In this document: in pieces, positions 34,373 to 52,038 of the stretch | Layout of the letters: every line of letters starts with the position of its first letter | Position numbering within the stretch: position 1 is the stretch's first letter | Source: Arthrobacter alpinus | GTDB lineage: Bacteria > Actinomycetota > Actinomycetes > Actinomycetales > Micrococcaceae | DNA length: 64,000 nucleotides | Assembly: GCF_900105965.1 (NCBI RefSeq) | Contig: NZ_FNTV01000001.1 | Coordinates: forward strand, 2,728,001-2,792,000 | Direction of reading: 5' to 3' | Made by a program: the position numbers and the translations under genes | The notes under the pieces: model-generated | Told to the model about the DNA's origin: nothing | Databases searched by the model: none | The model's input: the letters and a program-made list of their open reading frames with translations, nothing else

Positions 34373-35287
34373 TTACCCCTTTACTCCACCTTGAACCAAA
34401 CCACTGACAATGTACCGCTGAAGGAACAGGAACAGGGCCATGACAGGCACTGCGGCCAAAACTGCTCCGGCGGAGAATACGCCCCAGTTCTTGGACCGGG
34501 TATCAGCAACGAAGGAATACAAGCCCACGGCCAGGGTCTGCGAATCGGGATCGGTCAGGACCACGGAGGCAATCACAAACTCGCTGGAAATGCCGATGAA
34601 GGAGAGCAGCGCCACCACGGCCAGGATGGGTGTCACCAGGCGCAGGATGATGCCGAAGAAGATCTGCACGTGGGATGCGCCGTCGATCTTCGCAGCCTCA
34701 TCCAGCGATTGCGGAATCGTGTTGAAGAAGCCGTACATGAGGTACGTATTCACGCCCAGTGCGCCGCCCAGATAAACCATGATCAGGCCCATCTGGCTGC
34801 CCAACCCCAGTGCGGGGATGATCTCGGAGATGCCGCTGAGCAACAGGAAGATTGCGACCACGGCAAGCAACTGCGGGAACATCTGCAGCAGGAGCAGCGA
34901 AAGCAGGCCCATCCGCCGGCCCTTGAACCTCATGCGTGAGAAGGCGTAGGCGGCCATGGCACCCAAAAAGACTGTGGCAGCCGAGGTGACCACGCCGATC
35001 ACCAAGGTGTTGATGAACCAGCGGCCAAAGGGGCGGGCGGGATCATTGAACAGCTTGACGAAGTTTCCAACGTCAACCTGGGTGAACAGGCCCTTCGTGC
35101 CAGCCAGCGTGCCATTGGAATTCAAGGCCGCCGAGAGCACATACAGCAGGGGGAAGATGGCGAACAGCGTGACGACCACACCAACGAGGTGACGCCAACC
35201 CTTGTCCTTGAACCACACACCGAAGGGACGCCGCTTCGCTTTCGGCAGCTCGGTTACTGTTTGCACGTCAATGGTGGTGGTGCTCAT
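34373..35287 (-). CDS. maltodextrin ABC transporter permease, MalG-like
   Basis: A 304-aa inner-membrane permease of the CUT1 family with six predicted membrane segments, the first at about 34-56 (HLVGVVVTLFAIFPLLYVLS). The cytoplasmic EAA loop reads EAAKIDGASHVQIFFGIILR, which contacts the ATPase. The C-terminus ends GLVQGGVKG, typical of MalG-type proteins. The start ATG overlaps the stop of the upstream permease gene (ATGA). It works with the MalF-like partner, the binding protein and probably the ATPase encoded at 28259. Confidence 0.93.
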   Translation of the reverse strand: MSTTTIDVQTVTELPKAKRRPFGVWFKDKGWRHLVGVVVTLFAIFPLLYVLSAALNSNGTLAGTKGLFTQVDVGNFVKLFNDPARPFGRWFINTLVIGVVTSAATVFLGAMAAYAFSRMRFKGRRMGLLSLLLLQMFPQLLAVVAIFLLLSGISEIIPALGLGSQMGLIMVYLGGALGVNTYLMYGFFNTIPQSLDEAAKIDGASHVQIFFGIILRLVTPILAVVALLSFIGISSEFVIASVVLTDPDSQTLAVGLYSFVADTRSKNWGVFSAGAVLAAVPVMALFLFLQRYIVSGLVQGGVKG

Positions 35288-36921
35288 CGGTTCACTTCCT
35301 CAAGTGCCTTGGTCTGCTTGAAGCTGATGGCGGAAACGGTGGCCACGATCAGGAAGATGACGATTGCCAGCGCGCTGGCCAGACCGTAGTCACGCCCCGT
35401 GCCCTGCCCGAACGCCACCTTGTACACGAGTGTGATGAGGATGTCCGTGGAGCCAATGTCCCGGGTGGTGTCCTCAAAACGCGGCCCGCCGCCGGTCAGC
35501 ATGTAGATGACATTGAAGTTGTTGAAGTTGAACGCGAACGAGGCAATCAGCAACGGTGCGATCGAGACCAGGAGCAGCGGCAACTTGATGGAACGGAAAA
35601 CCCGCCACGCTCCGGCACCGTCCACCCGGGCTGCTTCATCGAGTTCGGTGGGCAGCGATTGCAGGGCACCCGTGCACACCAGGAACATGTAGGGGAAGCC
35701 CAGCCACAGGTTGACCACCAGGACGCTGATCTTGGCCAGCACCGGATCCGTCAGCCACCCGATCTCGGCCCCGCCCAGCAGCGTCTGGTTCAGCCAGCCG
35801 AATTGAGGGTTCAAGATACCTGACCACACCAGGCCCGAGAGGAACGCCGGGAAGGCATAGGGCAGGATCATCAAAACCCGGTAGACCTTCTTGCCGCGCA
35901 GATCGTCACGATTAAAGGTGATGGCCAGGAACAGGCCCAGGCTAAAGGTCAGGATCACCGAGGCGATGGCGAAGGTGAACGTCCACGCCACCACGTTCAG
36001 CAGCGGTGCCCGCAGGTTGGGATCGGTAAAGGCACGGACAAAGTTGTCGAACCCCACGTTGATCTTCCAGCCGGTGGCCAGCCGGTCACCGTTTGCGTTC
36101 GCAAAGGCGCCCTCGCCGTTGTCTGTGAAGGTGTCTCCGGTTTCGGTGTCCGTAAAGGTGTCAGTGTTCGAGTCGTAAACCATGTTGGGTTTGAACGCGT
36201 AGGCAGTGCTGCCGTCGGCCGTGCGTAGGCTGCCTTCGGCCGGGTCGTCGGAAGCCGGGACCGAAATACTCAAGATGTCCGTCTGGTTTGCCACGATCTG
36301 GGCAAAGTTCAGGGTTTCAAAGCCCGGGAGTGATGCTGCTTTTCCGGTGCTGTCGAGCGTTGCATCGGTGACAGTGGTCAGCGGTTCCGTTGCGGACCCC
36401 ACGCTGACAGTGCCATCAGGTGCAGTAAACAAGAGGAAGAGTTCACCGTCCTTTTGAAGCACGGCTGTCTTAAATGCTGTCGAATCCGGAACGCGCTTTT
36501 GCGCCGTCATCTGGATGGCCGAGATGGCATCCTCTTTGGAGCTGTTGTGCCCGTCGCCATAATTGGTGAAGGCAATGTAGCCGGAGTAAAAGACCACAAA
36601 CACTTGAAAGATCACCAGAAAGAACACGCCTGGGGCCAGATACTTTGCCGGCAATCCACCTTTGCGAAGGTAGATCCAGTTGACCAGCAGCGTGACAGCG
36701 GCTGCAATGGCAAGGATGGCCCATGATTCGCCCAGGAACAGCGTGATCATGACGAAGACGGCAAAAGCATCAACCAACCCCAGGAGCACCACCTTGGCCA
36801 GGGTGCCCTTGAGGGAGTCCATGCTGTGTGTCTTCTTCGTTGCCCGCTGTTGTGGCGGTTGCTGGCCGCGGGTCACCCGGGGTGCGGGTCCGGCGTCGTT
36901 GGTGGTGGAAACTCGTGTCAC
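35284..36921 (-). CDS. maltodextrin ABC transporter permease, MalF-like
   Basis: A 545-aa permease. The GTG start at 36921 is chosen because agagga lies 7 nt before it; the longer frame to 37011 overlaps the intercistronic hairpin. N-terminal membrane segments (about 35-110) are followed by a large external domain (about 125-290) rich in Asp/Thr repeats such as DSNTDTFTDTETGDTFTD, as in MalF, then the permease core. The EAA loop is LDEAARVDGAGAWRVFRSIK. It pairs with the MalG-like permease. Located between the binding-protein gene (about 96 bp upstream, with a hairpin) and malG. Confidence 0.92.
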   Translation of the reverse strand: MTRVSTTNDAGPAPRVTRGQQPPQQRATKKTHSMDSLKGTLAKVVLLGLVDAFAVFVMITLFLGESWAILAIAAAVTLLVNWIYLRKGGLPAKYLAPGVFFLVIFQVFVVFYSGYIAFTNYGDGHNSSKEDAISAIQMTAQKRVPDSTAFKTAVLQKDGELFLLFTAPDGTVSVGSATEPLTTVTDATLDSTGKAASLPGFETLNFAQIVANQTDILSISVPASDDPAEGSLRTADGSTAYAFKPNMVYDSNTDTFTDTETGDTFTDNGEGAFANANGDRLATGWKINVGFDNFVRAFTDPNLRAPLLNVVAWTFTFAIASVILTFSLGLFLAITFNRDDLRGKKVYRVLMILPYAFPAFLSGLVWSGILNPQFGWLNQTLLGGAEIGWLTDPVLAKISVLVVNLWLGFPYMFLVCTGALQSLPTELDEAARVDGAGAWRVFRSIKLPLLLVSIAPLLIASFAFNFNNFNVIYMLTGGGPRFEDTTRDIGSTDILITLVYKVAFGQGTGRDYGLASALAIVIFLIVATVSAISFKQTKALEEVNR

Positions 36922-36959
36922 GTGGCTGTCCTCTTGCAGGGGTTCAAGCTGGTCAAAAC

Positions 36960-37000
36960 GGTGTGTGGCGCGAAGGCATGGAACCTTTGCGCCACACACC
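36960..37000 (-). terminator. intercistronic hairpin between binding-protein and permease genes
   Basis: ggtgtgtggcgc / gcgccacacacc, a perfect 12-bp stem extended by aagg/cctt pairing. It stands 17 bp after the binding-protein stop. Such structures commonly let the binding protein be made in excess by partial termination or by protecting its mRNA end. Confidence 0.75.
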
Positions 37001-37017
37001 GGTGCAGGCAATGGTGC

Positions 37018-38316
37018 TTATGCGGCGATCTTGGACTTGATGGCTTCTGCCATCTTGGGCCAATCCGCGGTGGGATCGCCCTTGCCCTTGATCAAGTCCA
37101 GCTCGGTGGCTCCCCAGTCGTTCCAGACGGCATCCATTTCCGGAATTGCCGGCATGGGGACGCCGATTTCACCGATGGCACCGAAGGCGGCCACGATGGG
37201 GTCCGAGGACGCCTTCTCGAATGACGCCTTCAGGGCTGGCGGACGCCCACCCGTGGCGAACATGGAATCCTGTGCGGCTTCGGTGGTCAGGTAGTTCGTG
37301 ACGAATTCCGTGGTGGCCAGCGCGTTGGCGCTCTTGGCGCTGATGAAGAAACCGTTGACGCCGACAAAAGGCTGCGCGGGCTTGTCGCCCGCGGTGGGCA
37401 GCGGGTCAACGGCCAGCTTGATACCGGCCTTCTGGATCTCCGGGACGTTCCACGGTCCGGTCAGGTAGTAAGGGCTCTTCCCTGCCTTGAACTCTTCCTT
37501 GGCAATGTCACCGGTGATGTTGGAGTTCAGAACCTTGGAACCGGCATCTCCCCATTCCACCAACTTCTTGGCGAAGGCAACACCCTCGGGACTTCCGATG
37601 AGGAGGTTCTTGGGGTCGTAGCCGCCTTCGGCGTCCAGACCAAAAACAGCCGAACCCATGGAGGTCTGCAGCGGGTACAGGTGGTACGGATCGCCCTGCT
37701 TCGGATCCAGCCCCACCAGGAAGGGGTAGTTGGCCTTGCCTGCCTCGACAAGGCCCTGGCCGGCAGCCACCGCCTCGTCGAAGGTCTTGACAGCGTCGGG
37801 CAGCAGAGCCGTGTTGCGCAGCAATGCGATGTTTTCAACCGAGTACGGGACGCCATAGGTTGAGCCCTTGAACGTCATGGCCTTGATCGCCGTGGCCGAG
37901 AAAGCCGAGGTCTTCTCACCCAGCTCAATGGGCGCAATGACACCGTTTTGTACAAACTTGCCTACCCAGTCATGCGGGCCAACAATCAGGTCCGGGCCCT
38001 TGCCGGTGGGAACCTGCGTGATGAAGTCATCCCGCACAGCGGCGAAGTCCTTGACTACGAGCTTCACTTCGATGCCGGTGTCAGCCTTGAACTTTGCTGC
38101 GATGTCCTTCAGCGCCGGGGAACGCTCCGCGTCAACCCACATGGTGATGGTTGCTGCGCCGCCGGCAGCCAGGTCTTGTGCCGTGGCTGAGGCGCTGCTT
38201 GAGGCCTTGGTATCACCACCGCAGGCACTGAGCGCGAGAGCTCCCACTGCGGATAGTGCGCCAACGGCAAAGACGCGACGGCTGACCGGGGTGGCACTTG
38301 TATTTGGCAACTTCAT
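37018..38316 (-). CDS. maltodextrin ABC transporter substrate-binding lipoprotein, MalE-like
   Basis: A 432-aa extracellular solute-binding protein. The N-terminus MKLPNTSATPVSRRVFAVGA continues to a lipobox LSAC (lipidated Cys near 32) after a twin-arginine-like SRRVF stretch. The mature part begins with a Ser/Ala linker and ITMWVDAERSPALKDIAAKF, then GKGPDLIVGPHDWVGKFVQN, typical of CUT1 maltose-type binding proteins. It heads the operon malE-malF-malG-GH13. The ATG has aagaaaggga upstream. The promoter region to the right is shared with the divergent alpha-glucosidase gene and carries LacI-type operator candidates. Confidence 0.93.
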   Translation of the reverse strand: MKLPNTSATPVSRRVFAVGALSAVGALALSACGGDTKASSSASATAQDLAAGGAATITMWVDAERSPALKDIAAKFKADTGIEVKLVVKDFAAVRDDFITQVPTGKGPDLIVGPHDWVGKFVQNGVIAPIELGEKTSAFSATAIKAMTFKGSTYGVPYSVENIALLRNTALLPDAVKTFDEAVAAGQGLVEAGKANYPFLVGLDPKQGDPYHLYPLQTSMGSAVFGLDAEGGYDPKNLLIGSPEGVAFAKKLVEWGDAGSKVLNSNITGDIAKEEFKAGKSPYYLTGPWNVPEIQKAGIKLAVDPLPTAGDKPAQPFVGVNGFFISAKSANALATTEFVTNYLTTEAAQDSMFATGGRPPALKASFEKASSDPIVAAFGAIGEIGVPMPAIPEMDAVWNDWGATELDLIKGKGDPTADWPKMAEAIKSKIAA

Positions 38317-38417
38317 TGGTGTCCCTTTCTTGAGCCCTTACGCCCCTTGAGTGCGGGTTCGGGCAAAAATCACATAAGTGGCCTACCTCACAGAGCGTAA
38401 GCATTTTCAAAGATACA

Positions 38418-38431
38418 TGAAAACGGTTCCA
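38418..38431. promoter_or_regulatory. candidate LacI-family operator, maltodextrin side
   Basis: tgaaaacggttcca, a CG-centred imperfect palindrome of the type bound by LacI regulators. It lies about 100 bp upstream of the binding-protein start and matches the site at 38583 in nine of 14 positions by eye. Confidence 0.5.
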
Positions 38432-38582
38432 AAAAGAAGAGCAACTTGTTCGGAGCTACATTCTGGCGCTCAAATGGCCGAAAAACACTGATTTTCAGGC
38501 GGACTTAACACTCGACACGGAATCCACTCATCGCGGGAAATCTTGTTACCCAACAGTATTTTAAGATGACGGTCACCATTTT

Positions 38583-38596
38583 TGAGAACGTTTACA
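38583..38596. promoter_or_regulatory. candidate LacI-family operator, alpha-glucosidase side
   Basis: tgagaacgtttaca, a CG-centred site 30 bp before the alpha-glucosidase ATG. With the site at 38418 it could allow one repressor, most simply the LacI protein encoded downstream, to control both divergent units. Confidence 0.5.
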
Positions 38597-38626
38597 TTCT
38601 TGCTTCCAGTCCTTAGAGTAGTAAGC

Positions 38627-40390
38627 ATGTCTGTCTTCTCCCCGGACCTCGTTGTCCCTTCCTCCACAGCTGCAGCAACAACCTCGGCACCCTTTGCCGG
38701 CCAATTGACGCCGGTTCATCTGGCCATTGCCGAGAACAAACGGCACTGGTCGGCCGATTCCGTGATCTATCAGGTTTATCCGCGCTCATTCCGTGACAGC
38801 AATGGCGACGGCGTGGGAGACCTGGCTGGCATCACGCTTGAATTGGGCCAATTGGCCGATCTTGGTGTTGACGCCGTGTGGCTCTCGCCGTTTTACAGCT
38901 CGCCACAACGCGACGCCGGCTACGACGTCTCCGATTATTGCCAGGTCGACCCGCTCTTTGGCACCCTCACCGACTTCGAAAACCTCATGGAGACGGCTGA
39001 CTCACTGGGCCTGCGCGTGATCATCGATCTGGTCCCGAACCACTGCTCCGATCAGCATGCCCTCTTCCAGGCAGCCCTCTCCGCCGCCCCCGGCAGCCAG
39101 GAGCGGGACATGTTCATCTTCCGCGATGGACAAGGCAGCGACGGCTCCCTGCCGCCCAACAACTGGCAGTCCCACTTTGGCGGCCCGGCCTGGACCCGCA
39201 CAACGAATCTCGACGGCACTCTCGGCCAGTGGTACCTGCACCTTTTCGATTCAACCCAGCCCGATTTCAACTGGGACAACTCCGCCGTCCACACAGAATT
39301 TGAACGCATCCTGCGGTTCTGGCTCGATCGCGGCGTTCACGGCTTCCGCGTCGACGTGGCCCACGCCCTGGTCAAGGCCCCAGGCCTGCCCAATTGGGGC
39401 GGCACGGCATGGGGTGGCAGCTCAGAGGGCTTCCCCGGGCATCTGGCTCCCATGTTTGGCCAGCCGGCCCTGCACGACATCTACCGCCGCTGGCGCGAGG
39501 TCCTGGCAGACTACGGCCCGGACAAGATCCTGTGCGCCGAGGCCAACGTCGATCCGCTTGAGCGTATGGCGGATTGGGTCCGCCCCGATCAAATGCACCA
39601 AGCATTCAACTTCCCCTACCTGACCACCGGATTCTCGGCACCCGCCCTGCGCAACGTGGTCCAGTCGTCACTGAACGCCTTCGACGCCGTGGGCGCCACC
39701 AGCACCTGGGTGCTCTCCAACCACGACGTCGTCCGCCACGCCACCCGGTTCGGGTACGACGGCGCCGGCCCCCGGGACGGCGACGGCGTCGGCTCAGGTG
39801 ACGCACAGCCCAACCTCCCGCTGGGCCGCCAACGTGCGGCCGCGGCGTCGTTGTTCATGCTGGCCCTGCCCGGTGCCTGCTACCTCTACCAGGGCGAGGA
39901 GCTGGGTCTTCCCGACCACACGACGCTCCCCCATGACGCTCGCCAAGACCCAACCTTTGCCCGCACTGGTGGTGAACGGCTTGGCCGCGACGGTTGCCGC
40001 ATCCCGCTGCCATGGCGCGCCGACAGCCACGCGGCCGGGTTCAGCGACGGTGCCACGGAACCAGCCGCACCTTGGCTCCCCCAGCCCGCCGACTGGCAAA
40101 GCTACGCCCGCGACACCCAAGCCGGCGATCCGGCGTCGCACCTTGCGCTGTACAGCAACGCTCTCAAGCTGCGGCGCGAGCTCAAGCTGGGCACCGGGTC
40201 GCTGCAGTGGGCCGAGGAATTCTGCACGGAGCATTCGCTGGCATTCCTGAACGGATCCACCTTGGTGCTGCTCAATACCGGCACCGAACCCTTGCAGTTG
40301 CCCGGCGGCACCATCCTTGCGCGGTCACTTCCCGAACTCGGCGACAGTGCTCAACTAGAATCGTCCGAGGCTATCTGGCTTAAACTGTGA
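38627..40390 (+). CDS. alpha-glucosidase, GH13
   Basis: A 587-aa cytoplasmic GH13 enzyme of the oligo-1,6-/alpha-1,4-glucosidase type that releases glucose from short oligosaccharides. Conserved regions: SVIYQVYPRSFRDSNGDGVG near the start, DAVWLSPFYSSPQRDAGYDV, DLVPNHCSDQH, GFRVDVAHAL (nucleophile Asp 243), ILCAEANVD (acid/base Glu 305) and LSNHDVVRH (Asp 367). The ATG at 38627 is used; an in-frame TTG at 38582 overlaps the operator-like site. It is divergent from the maltodextrin importer and coupled to the LacI gene downstream, so it completes a maltodextrin uptake-and-breakdown locus. Confidence 0.92.
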   Translation: MSVFSPDLVVPSSTAAATTSAPFAGQLTPVHLAIAENKRHWSADSVIYQVYPRSFRDSNGDGVGDLAGITLELGQLADLGVDAVWLSPFYSSPQRDAGYDVSDYCQVDPLFGTLTDFENLMETADSLGLRVIIDLVPNHCSDQHALFQAALSAAPGSQERDMFIFRDGQGSDGSLPPNNWQSHFGGPAWTRTTNLDGTLGQWYLHLFDSTQPDFNWDNSAVHTEFERILRFWLDRGVHGFRVDVAHALVKAPGLPNWGGTAWGGSSEGFPGHLAPMFGQPALHDIYRRWREVLADYGPDKILCAEANVDPLERMADWVRPDQMHQAFNFPYLTTGFSAPALRNVVQSSLNAFDAVGATSTWVLSNHDVVRHATRFGYDGAGPRDGDGVGSGDAQPNLPLGRQRAAAASLFMLALPGACYLYQGEELGLPDHTTLPHDARQDPTFARTGGERLGRDGCRIPLPWRADSHAAGFSDGATEPAAPWLPQPADWQSYARDTQAGDPASHLALYSNALKLRRELKLGTGSLQWAEEFCTEHSLAFLNGSTLVLLNTGTEPLQLPGGTILARSLPELGDSAQLESSEAIWLKL

Positions 40391-40413
40391 CATCTGGACC
40401 GAGAGGCAATAAA

Positions 40414-41445
40414 GTGGCGGGCATCAAAGAGGTGGCGGAACTTTCCGGGCTGTCCATAGCTACCGTGTCTCGTGCGCTGGGCGGCAAGGGAAGCGTCTCC
40501 GAGAAAAGCAGGAAACTTGCCCAAGAAGCGGCCGCAGAACTTGGATTCGTACTGTCTTATGCAGCGTCCAGCCTCGCCTCCGGTCGAAACCACAACATTG
40601 GCATTGTTGTGCCCAGTGTGGATCGCTGGTTCTATTCATCGGTGATTGACGGCGCCTCCTCGGAACTCATCGAGGCCGGCTACGATCTCACCCTGTACAC
40701 CACGAGCCAGAACGAGAGTCACCGCGCAACCATCCTCACCGATTTCCTCCTGCGCAAAAGGCTCGACGCCGTCATCGCCGTTTCGCTGGAACTCACCGAG
40801 TCGGAGGTCAGCCAGCTATTGGCAATCCACCGACCGGTGCTGGGAATCGGTGGACCCCTGCCCGGTGCTGACAGCCTTCGTGTGGATGATTTCCAACTTG
40901 CAAAAAGGGCCACCGAACACCTGATCGGGCTTGGCCACACACGCATTGCCCATATTGGTGGCGACCTCGAGTATGACTCAGACTTCAAATTGCCCGGGAC
41001 CAGGCGCAGTGGCTACCAAATGGCCATGAAGGAGGCCAGGCTGCCCACCTCTGAAGCATGGCAGCAGAGCTCAGACTTTACTGTTCAAGGCGCTTACGCG
41101 ACGGCACGGGGGCTCTTGGGCGCCGGCAGGATCCGGCCCACAGCTGTTTTCGCGGCCTCCGATGAGATGGCCATAGGAACCATCCTCGCGGCCCGAGACT
41201 TTGGTCTGCGTGTCCCCGAGGAACTCTCGGTCATCGGAATTGACGGCCACGAGCTCGGCGAGGTCTTTGGGCTGACAACCTTCGACCAGAATCCACGCGG
41301 CCAGGGGGCCCTTGCAGCCCAACGGATTTTGGCTAGGTTGGATCAGTCTGGGCGGGGCGAGGGTGTTGTTTTCGAGCCGGTTGCGGAGGAGTTTCCTACT
41401 TTTTTGGTGGTGCGGCGGAGCACGGCCGTTCCGGCGGCGGAGTGA
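40414..41445 (+). CDS. LacI-family transcriptional regulator
   Basis: A 343-aa regulator. The N-terminal helix-turn-helix and hinge are IKEVAELSGLSIATVSRALG (residues 4-23) and SYAASSLASGRNHNIG; the remainder is a periplasmic-binding-protein-like sensor domain (IGIVVPSVDRWFYSSVIDGA and IPEELSVIGIDGHEL-type motifs). The GTG at 40414 has gagagg at good distance; a GTG at 40387 overlapping the alpha-glucosidase stop is the alternative. Position after the alpha-glucosidase gene makes it the probable local repressor, with candidate operators at 38418 and 38583. The effector is likely a maltodextrin or its product; this is inferred. Confidence 0.9.
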   Translation: MAGIKEVAELSGLSIATVSRALGGKGSVSEKSRKLAQEAAAELGFVLSYAASSLASGRNHNIGIVVPSVDRWFYSSVIDGASSELIEAGYDLTLYTTSQNESHRATILTDFLLRKRLDAVIAVSLELTESEVSQLLAIHRPVLGIGGPLPGADSLRVDDFQLAKRATEHLIGLGHTRIAHIGGDLEYDSDFKLPGTRRSGYQMAMKEARLPTSEAWQQSSDFTVQGAYATARGLLGAGRIRPTAVFAASDEMAIGTILAARDFGLRVPEELSVIGIDGHELGEVFGLTTFDQNPRGQGALAAQRILARLDQSGRGEGVVFEPVAEEFPTFLVVRRSTAVPAAE

Positions 41446-41496
41446 GTGGCGTTTGTCTAAGTAGTTACCCGGTGGTGTTTTGTTTGTTAAGTGAGG

Positions 41497-41528
41497 GAGG
41501 CCCCGCACCATTGCTGGTGTGGGGCCTC
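41497..41528. terminator. hairpin at the end of rrn copy 1
   Basis: gaggcccc-cacca / tggtg-ggggcctc, followed on the plus side by cttcttttt. It lies between the LacI gene and the 5S gene and can stop transcription from both sides. The same hairpin recurs at 48466 and 55434 behind the other two operons. Confidence 0.8.
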
Positions 41529-41548
41529 GACCTTCTTTTTACGTGTTG

Positions 41549-41665
41549 TCCGGCGGTGTCCTACTCTCCCACATCCTCACGAATGCAGTACCATCGGCGC
41601 TGTGGGTCTTAGCTTCCGGGTTCGGAATGGGACCGGGCGTTTCCCCCACGCTATGACCACCGTAA
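41549..41665 (-). rRNA. rrf: 5S rRNA, copy 1
   Basis: About 117 nt. The ends pair (ttacggtgg / ccgccgga), and internal landmarks cccggtcccattccgaacc and the E-loop region are conserved. Last gene of the leftmost operon. End positions are accurate to a few bases. Confidence 0.95.
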
Positions 41666-41853
41666 CTCGTTCCCCTGAACCGTCAGCTGTTGCTGGGGTT
41701 GGGTGGCTTGTTGGGTGTTCTTGTTATGGAACAACAGTATTTTATTGTACAGGGTCCTGGTGATGGTCCTTCACCACTGATGTGGTGGGGGTTCTCACAG
41801 GGGTACCCTGTTTTTTTGGTTTCAACGAACAAACGCCTGGGTTTGTTGGTTGG

Positions 41854-41892
41854 GAACCACATAGTGAACGCGAGCAATCTTTGTGTATAAAG
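41854..41892 (-). other. 3' arm of the 23S processing stem, copy 1
   Basis: The strand gaaccacatagtgaacgcga followed by gcaatcttt is complementary, in the transcript, to the arm at 45186-45219 in the 16S-23S spacer. Together they enclose the 23S gene and form a long stem suitable for RNase III. Equivalent arms are in copies 2 and 3. Confidence 0.7.
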
Positions 41893-41904
41893 ATGTGTGT
41901 GTTG

Positions 41905-47147
<5,243 letters not shown>

Positions 47148-47298
47148 TTAATAACTAAACAGACACACACATTCACACCGGAAAAAGGTAATGAACACAT
47201 GCACTAAATTCGAAACCAGCTAAACGATCAGCCATCACCACAGGGGCGGCAACAACCAATCAAATAACCAATTCAATATAAATAAATTGGTATCAATA

Positions 47299-47332
47299 AA
47301 ACTTGGCACACTATTGAGTTCTCAAACAACAA
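47299..47332 (-). promoter_or_regulatory. rRNA leader antitermination-type element, copy 1
   Basis: On the transcript: gttgttgtttgagaactcaa then tagtgtgccaagt, the conserved leader box of actinobacterial rRNA operons. Identical at 54268-54301 and 61238-61271. Confidence 0.6.
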
Positions 47333-47469
47333 CCACACCCAGCCACACACTCGAACCAACTTTTCGTCAGTCCGCCATGATCAGTACCAGGGCAACCCAC
47401 CAAAGACCAGTAAACCTGGCATCTTGGTGGGGGTTTTTCGTTCCCCCAACGAGCGGGGCAACTCGAAAA

Positions 47470-47498
47470 ACAATACACACCTTTTCGCCAACACGCAA
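47470..47498 (-). promoter_or_regulatory. candidate promoter of rrn copy 1
   Basis: TTGCGT (47493-47498) and TATTGT (47470-47475) with 17-bp spacing. A weaker match than the promoter of copy 3. Repeated at 54439-54467 for copy 2. Confidence 0.35.
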
Positions 47499-47863
47499 AC
47501 CACACAGCCCCCTCAAGGCCCCATACGGGCCCCACCGGCCCCTAATGGCAGCGCCACCCCGGCACAACTTCCTTGAGATAGCACCAATTTTGGGCCCCTA
47601 AAACTCCGCAATGAGACGTAGCCTACACCCGCCCCAACGGCAACAAAAAGCCACCCAACACACCCCGCCCACCCCTGAAAAAAGGGAAAGAATCCACCCC
47701 GAGCAACCACCAGCAAGCAACCCACACACCCTGGCCCGCTCTCAGCCGGCACAAGAGCACCACTTTCTCAGCTCACATGAACACGCAATGACACCCCGGC
47801 GAGCACTACCGCCCGGCCCCACGTCTTCATCACGGCCAGGAACCCCACCACCACGCCGGCAAA

Positions 47864-47903
47864 AGCAACAACAACTGGAGCTGCAGCTACAGCTGTTGTT
47901 GCT
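47864..47903. repeat. 40-bp near-perfect palindrome in the rrn spacer
   Basis: Arms agcaacaaca / tgttgttgct around agctgcagct, with four mismatched positions. The same palindrome is at 54833-54872. Confidence 0.7.
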
Positions 47904-48465
47904 GTGGCGCCTTGGCGAAAGGCAGCTGGGACGAAGGTGTCTTTGCCGACTCGACCACCCACCACCACACTCCCACCCTGACCACGCCCCCCTATCCCTC
48001 ACAAACCACACCAGCACCATCCCGGCACCGCCCGTGGAGCCGGCATGATCACACGGCCTCCCCCTCTGACCAGGCCGGCCGCCCCCAGGGGTGTCGGGGA
48101 GATCCACGAGCGGGCTGACTCGGGGGGGTGCACTGGCGGGTTAAACAGTGGTGGCCGCCCCTGGTGTGGGGTGGCCATGGTGTGGTGCGGGAAGGCTGCA
48201 CCGTCCTGCCCTGTCCCAGCAGCGGTGCCCTGCCGCGGTGCTGTGTTGTATCCGTGCACTGCTGCTGCGCGGTGCTGGTGGTGGGATGCAGTGCTGCTGC
48301 GCCGTCCAGTGTTCTCGTGCAGTGTTGTCGTGTGGGTGTCTGTTAAACATGTGTGGCCACCTGGTGGGGTGGCCGTTGCGTGGTGGGTATGTCTTAGTGG
48401 TGGCGGGTGGTGCTGGCCGTTGCGTTGGGTGGTGGTGGGTTTGGTGTTTTGTTTGTTAAGTGAGG

Positions 48466-48497
48466 GAGGCCCCGCACCATTGCTGGTGTGGGGCCTC
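48466..48497. terminator. hairpin at the end of rrn copy 2
   Basis: Identical to the hairpin at 41497-41528. Confidence 0.8.
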
Positions 48498-48517
48498 GAC
48501 CTTCTTTTTACGTGTTG

Positions 48518-48634
48518 TCCGGCGGTGTCCTACTCTCCCACATCCTCACGAATGCAGTACCATCGGCGCTGTGGGTCTTAGCTTCCGGGTTCGGAATGGG
48601 ACCGGGCGTTTCCCCCACGCTATGACCACCGTAA
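48518..48634 (-). rRNA. rrf: 5S rRNA, copy 2
   Basis: Same sequence as copy 1, offset 6,969 bp. Confidence 0.95.
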
Positions 48635-48873
48635 CTCGTTCCCCTGAACCGTCAGCTGTTGCTGGGGTTGGGTGGCTTGTTGGGTGTTCTTGTTATGGAA
48701 CAACAGTATTTTATTGTACAGGGTCCTGGTGATGGTCCTTCACCACTGATGTGGTGGGGGTTCTCACAGGGGTACCCTGTTTTTTTGGTTTCAACGAACA
48801 AACGCCTGGGTTTGTTGGTTGGGAACCACATAGTGAACGCGAGCAATCTTTGTGTATAAAGATGTGTGTGTTG

Positions 48874-52038
<3,165 letters not shown>

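Larger units (their letters stand above)
47148..48465. other. inter-operon spacer 1
   Basis: About 1.3 kb between 16S copy 1 and the terminator of operon 2. It holds the leader and promoter region of operon 1, then a long C/A-rich stretch with no believable gene, a 40-bp near-palindrome at 47864-47903, and a GC-rich stretch with repeated ctgctgcgc near 48259-48302. Confidence 0.7.

Noticed and set aside
47611..48048. 145-codon proline/glutamine-rich frame in the rRNA spacer, repeated at 54580
   Set aside because: Low-complexity sequence, no ribosome site, and it overlaps the palindrome; its repetition only reflects the duplicated spacer.
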